DNA of 64,000 nucleotides, from positions 1,287,501 to 1,351,500 of the forward strand of contig WPIO01000045.1 of NCBI GenBank assembly GCA_009760855.2, written 5' to 3'. The notes under the pieces were generated by a model. It was not told where the DNA came from. It made no database searches and saw nothing but the letters and a program-made list of their open reading frames with translations. Positions 50,901-59,900 of this stretch are shown here, piece by piece. The position numbers and the translations under genes are program-made. The DNA is from Cristatella mucedo (lineage: Eukaryota > Bryozoa > Phylactolaemata > Cristatellidae). Numbering within the stretch: the first letter of the stretch is position 1; every line of letters begins with the position of its first letter.

Positions 50901-53900
50901 TGCTGTGGTTGCAGGACTTTTTACTGGATGAACAGCAGCGAATGATGCACTATGCCGCAATGCAGCAGCAGCAACAGGCTGTAGCAGCATTGCAGCAGCA
51001 GGTTGCGACAGCAGCAGCTATCCAGCAGCAGCAACAGCAGCAGCAAGTGACCCAACGGTAAGAATATGTCGAATTCTAGGCATCCACGGAATTTGTGATT
51101 ACAAGGCTGACAACATTTTTTGTTCAGTTTCCATCCTTTCTCTATCTGAGTATTTAGTGCCTTTTCTATTGTAGGCAGAACGTTATGAAGGCTGAGCTTA
51201 TACAAATGATGTCTTACCTGCAGAGCAATGAGAGTTTTAAGCATTATTCGCCACAGCAGCTGCAGCAGTATGCCACCAGTCTCCTAACCAAACAATATCA
51301 GGTACTCCTTGCAAAGCATCGGGGCTATCTGCTTGCCCAATTCGTCCACTGAGACGTGCCTTAACATGTTTTCAAGTTTTAATGGTTGTCTCGGTAGCAC
51401 TCAAAATATTTCTGCTACCTGTGATTAATGTGTCACACGTGCATAGCTGCCATATTTTGATGACCAACTGGCCCTATGTTCCAACTCCAAACGTAAGTGC
51501 ACATGCGATTAATTCTTTACCAGAGAATGTTCGTGGCTTAAGATACATTGATCTTGTTGGCTCAAGCTGCATCTAATCATATCGCTAAGTCGGTTAGTAG
51601 GAGTTAATGTGCTCACTCTTCACGACCAAGGTTGTGAGTTTGAATCCGGCAGCAGGCGATCCTCTTTATTTTATTTTTAGTCTGTTACTTGTGACCTTTG
51701 AAGGATTCTGGGCCAGGTTCTGGAAATTAGCAGGACTATTCACTGCTTGATGAAAGATCCAAGGTATAGACATGTTAGGTCTGAGGCAATCGACCAAAGA
51801 GAAGCAGGCTAAACTAACAGCCTGCATGCTGCCTTGTGATAGGACCGACATGTGAAACTGTGAAAGTTGGGATTACAAAAGTTTATTTCTGAAGCTGCCT
51901 ATGCAACGATGTGGCTACATTTTCATTCGTGAATCTGTCGTTTGAACCTATAAGTTGTAAGCGTGGAAATGTTGTCATGCAGTAGGCTGCGAATCCACAT
52001 TACAGTGCCATCCAGAAGTTTCGACTCTGCACACTATTTTACTCAAAAACATAAGATTGAGATCGATCTAATTATTTAACAGTTTTTATTACTATGCAAA
52101 GAGGCTAAAAAATATATAGTTACATGTAAACTACAGGTGCAACTGCTAACTAGTCGAGGGCTCGACTTTGCCCCACAGGTGTTTTACAGGGTTTACATCT
52201 TGGCCTTGGCTTGGCCACTGTATGACCCCTATTGGTCCCAAGTTGTTGTCCCTGGTCTCTTTGTTGCCAACTGCAATCGGTGCTGAAAGCCGTTCAGGCT
52301 CTTCTGCCACTATTCAAAGTAGGCTGTTAAATCAGCTAATATTTTTTTGAAAAACAAACTGCCACAACAGTGTGCTTCGGATCGTTGTCATGCTGACTAC
52401 AGAAATCGATCCCAAGAAGACCCTGAGCAGATGGCAAGTCAGCATTTTGACATATGTTGAGTTAGACAACCTGATTCATTGTGATTTCTTGAATCTCGCA
52501 CAAATACCGAATTTGACAATCTTTTGCAGACCACTGTCAACGTACACTTCACCCATTCGCCGGCTAAAGTACATCCTCTTATCACAGTCCTCTGTGTGCT
52601 AACACTGCATGCTGCCACAACCATATTTGAATGCTGACCTTGTGCATGTCATCTATAACCATGGTTGTTGCTATTGAACACGCTACTACTAACCATTCAA
52701 TAATGCTTCCTTTGCAGCAAATGTAAAGTGCCTAGAAAGAGATTTTGTTCTCTAAAGATGCTATAAAATGTATTACTATTATTATTATTATTGAACTGCT
52801 TTATGGGGAGCCACTGCAGGTCGAATAGAAGTGGTGGTATCATGGTAGCAGTGGCGACCTTCGCGAGAGACAGGCCTAACTGCCCGAGTTTTGCATTGTT
52901 GGTGAGCATAATATGCTTGAAAAAGTACCTGCAAGAAGCAAGTTGTAGTTTTTAGTGGTACGTTGCAATTGCATTCACTAAGCTGTGGGACCCTAAATTA
53001 AGCACCTGATTACTACAATGTTATATTACTGGAGGTGGGCAGACTTGACTGTGGACCCTATAGCCACCTAGTGAATCATCACTTTGGAACAGATTATGTA
53101 TGCTAGCTAAGCCAGTTATGAGGGTTAGCCGTTGCAATTTCAGAATGACGCCAGGTTTGTCTTTGCATTTTAAATGTTTCTCATTCTTATTCAAGCGAAT
53201 CCTTGATGCCCTCAAGATGTCAAACTTGCCGGCAATATAAGCTGAGAGGGAGAGTTTTGTGGTGCTCCTGGGCCAGGAAAGGATCTAAGTACAGGCGAAG
53301 CTGTACGTGATCAGAATATAAATGAAAGCCTCGATCGTGCTTGGTGATAATAGTGGCAAGATGCATGTTTTTGCTCACTAACAACCAAGAGGTTCTTTGT
53401 CTGCGATCAGGCTGTCCAAGAGAAGCTAGATGCATTTTTGCTGACCGAGACATGGATTATTCCCTGCTTTGGTGGCTGTGTATCTGAGACAATCCCACCG
53501 TAGTTTTTAATCTTACAATCCATGCGGTCTGACAAGGTGGGTGGCAGGGTAGCTGTCGATGTTCTTGAATCGTTTGGCTATAAGACTTTTTGCTTTTGCA
53601 CGGGCCATCGTTTGAATCAGTTACTATCAAGTCCCCATCAAAGATCATGGTCTCACAGTTGTAATCTACCGACCTTCTTCTGGTTGTGTAAGCTTGTTTA
53701 TAGAGGAGTTTTCGGAGTTCCTCAATACTGTTAGTGTCTGACAGGCTGATATTGATTGTAGGAAACTTCAACATTCACGCTGAAAACTCTAGCAACAGCC
53801 AGATCCTCTTATTTCTTCACTGTCTAGAGAACTTCGGTTTGGTCTAACATGTCAATCCTACCACTCTTGTAGATAGCCATATCTTGGGTTTCGTTATCAC

Positions 53901-56900
53901 TAAGGATGTCAGCCTTACTAATAACGTGTGCATGCTGAGTATCTGGGATCATTGCTTTGTCTCTTTTACTGTCCCTGTTCCTTTGTATGTGCAATCTAAT
54001 GTCTAGGTTATCCCACTTCGGAACTTCGTTAGACCGATACTTGGAAAGCCCAGATTAGATGCAGAGGTCCTAGTAAACTGCTGCCCAGTTTTCTTAGCTT
54101 TCTTTTGTCAGAAAATCCTCATAACATAGTCGCTAAGCAGCTTGTAGCAAATGTTGAAATGAACATATTGTCAGAAAGTTTCATTTGGGTTCAAATGACA
54201 TCACTCCACTGAAACTGCTCTTTCATGTAACCAATAACATATGCAGCATAGATGATGGGAATGTCACTGCTAGGGCAGTGACATTCCGATGCTATTCCCA
54301 ATCCAACAGGATGTGTCAGTATCGTTGGACTCTATTGATCATACTACTTCAACGATTAAGAATAACCATCAGCCTAGCAAAAAAGGCCTTGGAGTCGTTC
54401 AAGTAGTACATGTTCGATATGGTTCAATACACATCGTGTGCCAATCACCCGTGAAGATGCCCCTGTAGGGATCCATTCTTTGGCTCCAGTCTGCCTATCA
54501 GGTTTACTCCTCCACCAGGCACCATCATCGTACCACCTGCTTTTCGGAAACTAACGGTTTACCTATACCTCGTACAAACCTCAAATCTTTTGAAGACCGT
54601 GATTTAGTTCATATGCTCTTAAGGCCTGGAACTCAGTCCCGACTTGTGTCACGACATCCCCATACTTCACCACATTTGAAAAGAAATTTAAAATGCCCCT
54701 ATCTATGACAGCCTTTAGTGGGTGGGTCCATGTGATTCGTCCTTTGTGTGCTTATGCGTGCTGACACTGTGCATACTGCCACAAACCGCACTTGCATGCT
54801 GACCCTTTCATGTCACCCCTAACCATGTTATTCATGTTGTTTATTAAGCATGATACCACTCACCATTCGATCGTGTTTCCTTTGCAGCAAATGTAAAGCT
54901 CCTAGAAAGAGATTGGGTTCTCTGAGGGCACTTTATCAAGTGTATTATTATTTTTATTATTATTAATATTTGATGATACTATATGTCAAGGCTAATCACG
55001 GGTTTTAGAGTGGCCTAGTCCGAGTTGAAGTTCTTGGGGTCGGCTAGCACCCGATGCTGCCGATACTCAGCTGTATTTGTCGTTTAAATTGTTGAAGTCT
55101 GATGCAGCAACTGATAAACTGAATGCTTACATGCCAGACAGATATTAGATTCTGTATGTCTGCAAATTTTCTTAAGCTTGATGGTGATAGAGCATAATTA
55201 CTACTCGTAGGACACCCCAACATCTGGCTTGACTAGAAGGGTTTGCTCATCTAATAGGTGGTACTTTTGTGGGATGTGCTCCTAAAACTTAGGTATCGTC
55301 ATTGACAACTGCCTCAATTTAGAAAGTTTCATTAAGAAAACTGCCTTCACAGTTAGCATTCACGTCTGATCTTTATCTTAAGGATAAGGGACCTTGACCA
55401 CGGTGGCTTGCAAAAAATTTAACCAGCTCCCTGGTTCTGCCTCGTCTATATTGCTATTCCATTGTGGCTAGGCTGCCGAAAAAGCCACTAGGCCAGTGCA
55501 GCTAGTGATTAATGTGGTTGCAAGGCTAGTTTACTAATCCCGTTAGTTTGACCATGTATCTCCTTTGCTGAAAGAACTTGGATGGTTTCCGGTTGATCGT
55601 GAGATACAGATTACTGACCTACAATGCTCGCGGTGGCTTTGCTACTTCACACCTAGCTAAACTACTGCACCAGTTTCAGCCTCCTCGTGCCCTCAGGTCA
55701 TCTATGGACAATACATTAGCTGTTCCATTCCTCTTATTAAAGACTGGTGGCAACATAGTTTTGCTCTGCAGGTCCCGTGAAAACTCACTTCCACATTATT
55801 TAGGAAAGACATCTACACTCCTGTTGCCAACTTTGGCACACCCTTTCCAGCTGTCCTGAGTTGCCATTTCCATGCCACTCACAACCTCAATTGCTCTCCT
55901 GACTCAGCTGTGATTCTCACTTTCTCTCTATTGCGTGGGATGAAGTCTGTTGGCTACCGAATGTATATCAACAGTCCCTTAGGCTTTGAGTGCGATAAAT
56001 AAAACTTCCTTGCAACTCCAACGTAGTCTTGGTGGCTTTTTTGGGAGTTACATACAGAAGGGGATACAAGATAGAAGTAAGTATACTTTGTAAAAGAAGT
56101 TGACATAGAAAAGACCTAAGACTCGTTAACGTTCTTACCCTCTAGACCACTGGAGCGACTTCAGACCGCAACCTAAAAACCTCTTGCGGCTTTTTGTAGA
56201 GGTAATTAGTACGGAATGCCAACACCTTCTGCCCGGTCCACACTGCCATGTACTTGTGCTGGTGCAACATCAATGTGCACTGTGTTTGTTGCAGCTGCTA
56301 TACTTAGTGGCAGCTGTTTTTGGCATTTCTTGTTTTATCAAAATCTTCCCCTTTCCAATTAGAGCAGCATAGAATTACCAACCCATTGAGCAGTCTTGTG
56401 CCATGCTCTCAAATTGTTTGCTGTAATATGCCCAAACCATATTATGTCGTGGAGTCTGAGCTTGATTCAATCTTAGCTTTCATTGAAAGAGGTTTAGGGT
56501 AGTAATAGTCTTTATAATATACTTGTAAGAACATGTCAGAGCCGCAAAAATAGTTCACCCAAAATATTTAGTTGGTTGTAAAATTCACAAAGAAATAACT
56601 AAATGCAAACTTAGTTTGCCTTTTGTGTCACAGCATGCCTTCGATAAATCATTAAGAGGCTTGTCACTTTTCTTCTGAGTTGCTTGGTAACATACAGCTG
56701 TAATGCATGTATAGCTCTTTTCTGGGTTTTAGCTTCAAGCTGGAGCTATTTTTAAATTTCTTTTTGTAGCACTTCTTTGAAAAAATAGTAAGAAAGAAGC
56801 ATTTGGATCTTTAACGGTTAGCAATATTAGTAGGCCAAATTGTATGGCCAAACTGTTAGCTCTGCTTAGCCCATTCATGCCTGCTGCTAGTAGGCATGAG

Positions 56901-59900
56901 TGGGCTAAGCGGCTGCATACGTGGGCAAAATTGCTTCTTGAGGAAACCAGACAAGGTTGCTTAGAGTTAACATTGCCAGGAACACCTACTGTGTTGAGGT
57001 CGCACAAACTTACAGATATTGAATACAATACGTCTGTGATCTGTTTGCAAATGTGTAGTCCAGGGTCGCCGTGGTCCGCAGAATTTATGTACATATCTTG
57101 TAGTTTCCTTAACTGAAAGGATTGCGTTTAAGATTAAAGCCGCCCCAGTTCAGTAAACAGTGCTTAATGCTTGACCTGCTCACTAAGGATCCTCTTTAGT
57201 CTCATAATTTCACACGGCTTAAAAAAATTCACACTTGGTACTGGTGCCCCAGCACTGGCTTAAGCATAATTGCCGTGGTTTGATGTAGAAAACCTGGATT
57301 TGCCTACTGTTAGTGACCCGACGTTGGATTCGTTTAGGGTGCATGATTGTTTCCATCAGCGCTGTGCAGCAATTAAGGTGTGTGGTGAACCGTGATGGCG
57401 CACTAGGTAAGGTGGTTGCTTTTCACGACCTCGGTCCTGAGGTCGTGGGTTCGATTCCTGCAGTGGGTGATCCTTTATTGCTGCTGCAAGCGGTGGTGAT
57501 AGCCGTAAAGGCTCTTCTATCGCTGTACAAAAGAGGCTGTTTATAATCAGCTAGTACTTTTTTCTGTTGCACCAGTGAAAATCAGTGACTTTCTGCATTT
57601 GCCTTCATAGTGTTTCATAAGTTTGCAACTTTTTGCAGCAACAGCAGCAAGTAAAGATGATGGCAACACCGGGTGGTGCTGCAGTGCTGGGAGACGGTAG
57701 GCCTGTCAGCCTGACCGAGCCGTCTGGAGAGAGCCTGTGGGGTACCAGCAACACTACCACTGCTATGTCTCCTAGTCCACTCATCAATGCTCATGGTGGG
57801 TAGTTACATGCTGCAATTTACAAGCGAAAGGAAATGTTAATGAGGGTAGTGAAGTAGTAGTGTTATTAGCTTGCATGCTTCCAAAACTACAGCTGTTATG
57901 AGCTATGTTGCATGTGTTGCATCGTGTAGTCAAAGCCAGAACTTAAAATAATTATCTGTGTGTGCATGTATGCACTCAGAGCCACCTTTGAAATGGTAAC
58001 CAAGCAGTAAGGTTTTGACCTTACATGACTTTTCTCTTTGTGGTTTCATCTTTCTCCTACTTTCACCCTGCCCGCATCTTGCCCTTCCCCAGTCAGCCCT
58101 CTTGGAAAACTTGTGATTTATACTTGTGGCAGGTTGATGGTGGTTGGGTCAGCTCTAGATGTTGTGTTATCTCGGGGTATTTGCCTTCCGAGGCTTACTT
58201 ATACGATGCCTTGGCATTTTGCAGCCACTCCCATGTGGAAGCCTCCTATAAGCTCGGGTAAAGCACCAACTCCCACAGCTGTCATGGGCGTTCAGTCCGT
58301 GTGGGAGCTGGAGCAGCAGCAGCATCAGCAGCAGGACCAGAAACTGCGTGAGACCGAGGAGAAGCGTCGAGAGATTGAGAGGCAGCTCAAAATCCAGGTA
58401 AGCTACCCAAGAGGCACAGCCCTGCTCAGTGGGTGTCTCAGTTATAGTAATGATAAAAAATAAAAATTGCAGTAATACATTAGTTATAGCGCCATCTGAG
58501 AACCCAATCTCTTTCTATGCACTTGCACTGTTTGGTGCAGTGCCAACGACGAGCTGTAGCTGAAACAGCAGTTAAAGGGCTGGGACCTGACCTGCCTTGT
58601 ATGAGGCTGCGCCAGCCTCAGGCTCTCTATGCTGTTCATCTCAGCTGCAATTATTCTGTTCTCCTCAGTGCCTGCACTCGGTGCACCATATAATAATAAT
58701 AATAATAATAATGCACTCGATAAAGCGCCCCCAGAGAACTTAATCTCTTTCTAGGCGCTTTACAGTTGCTGCAAAGGGAAATGCAATTGAATGGTAAGTA
58801 AAATCATGTTTGAAAATCAAACAAAATGAATAATATGGTTAGGGGTGACATGCACAGGGTCAGCATGCAAATGTGGTTAGTGTCAGCATGCAGACATCCA
58901 TGTGAGCACTGTAGTTGAACTGGTGATTACAGGACTGCGTAGCAAGAGTCCAGAATATCGTGCTTCAAAAGCCTTTGTACAAATGAATAAAGTAGTTTTA
59001 CCCTAAAAGAGCCATTTTGTGTAATAGCCCAGGTGGCGCTTCTTGGTTCAATGTGCTTAGAAACAGATTTTCTTAGTCTACAGTTATCTTGGCAAGTCCC
59101 AATCCTTGTATTGCATTTAAATCACCTCCTGGTTATTCTGAATTAATAAATATTTACGGCTATCCATGGAAACAAGTGTATCTTAAAGTAATTTAGCAGG
59201 AATACTCCACTCGGCTCACTTCAGCTTGGTGTAGAATAAAACATTGTGTATTTCTATTACTATCTAGGATCGGCGAGGTTGATTTGACTGAGGGTGAGAC
59301 ATGACAATGAAACTTATATTTTGGTTTCACTGCTTTTCTTAATGATTCGATGAACGTTAAGGGCTGCCGTGCTTCATTGGCCCAGTGGTTAAGGTGCTCG
59401 CCCCGACCAAGGTCTGCCCGAGGTCGTGGGCTCAAGCCCACTATGTGAAGCGGCGAAAATCCGGCTGTAAAGTCGATTTTTTACCTCCAGTGTAGACATG
59501 GCTGGAATAATAGTTTTCTATATGTTAGTGTTATGTGTTAATCATCGCGCTGGATTGCATTCGTAGCATTTTTCTCTTTCGAAATTTGCCAAAAGCCACA
59601 AAATATGTTTTTGATCATTTCTTAGCACTACCCATTCAGCCTATAGTCTCCAGGCCTCGCGGCATAAATGCTGTTCGCGATTTGCATTGTAGTTATATTT
59701 ATTATGCTCTGAGAAGTGTATAAAACAGCAATGCCGGACTGCTTAGTCCGGTTAGAAGTTGGCCCATCTCAGTTCTTTATGACTCTGCCCTCAAGCCCAG
59801 GATCTGCACCAATGTTATCTGCTTCTACTTTTGTGTCTCGTAGAATCGACTCCAATACTTTCGAGGCAAATCGCAAAGATTGCTTGGCCGGGTAGGCAGA

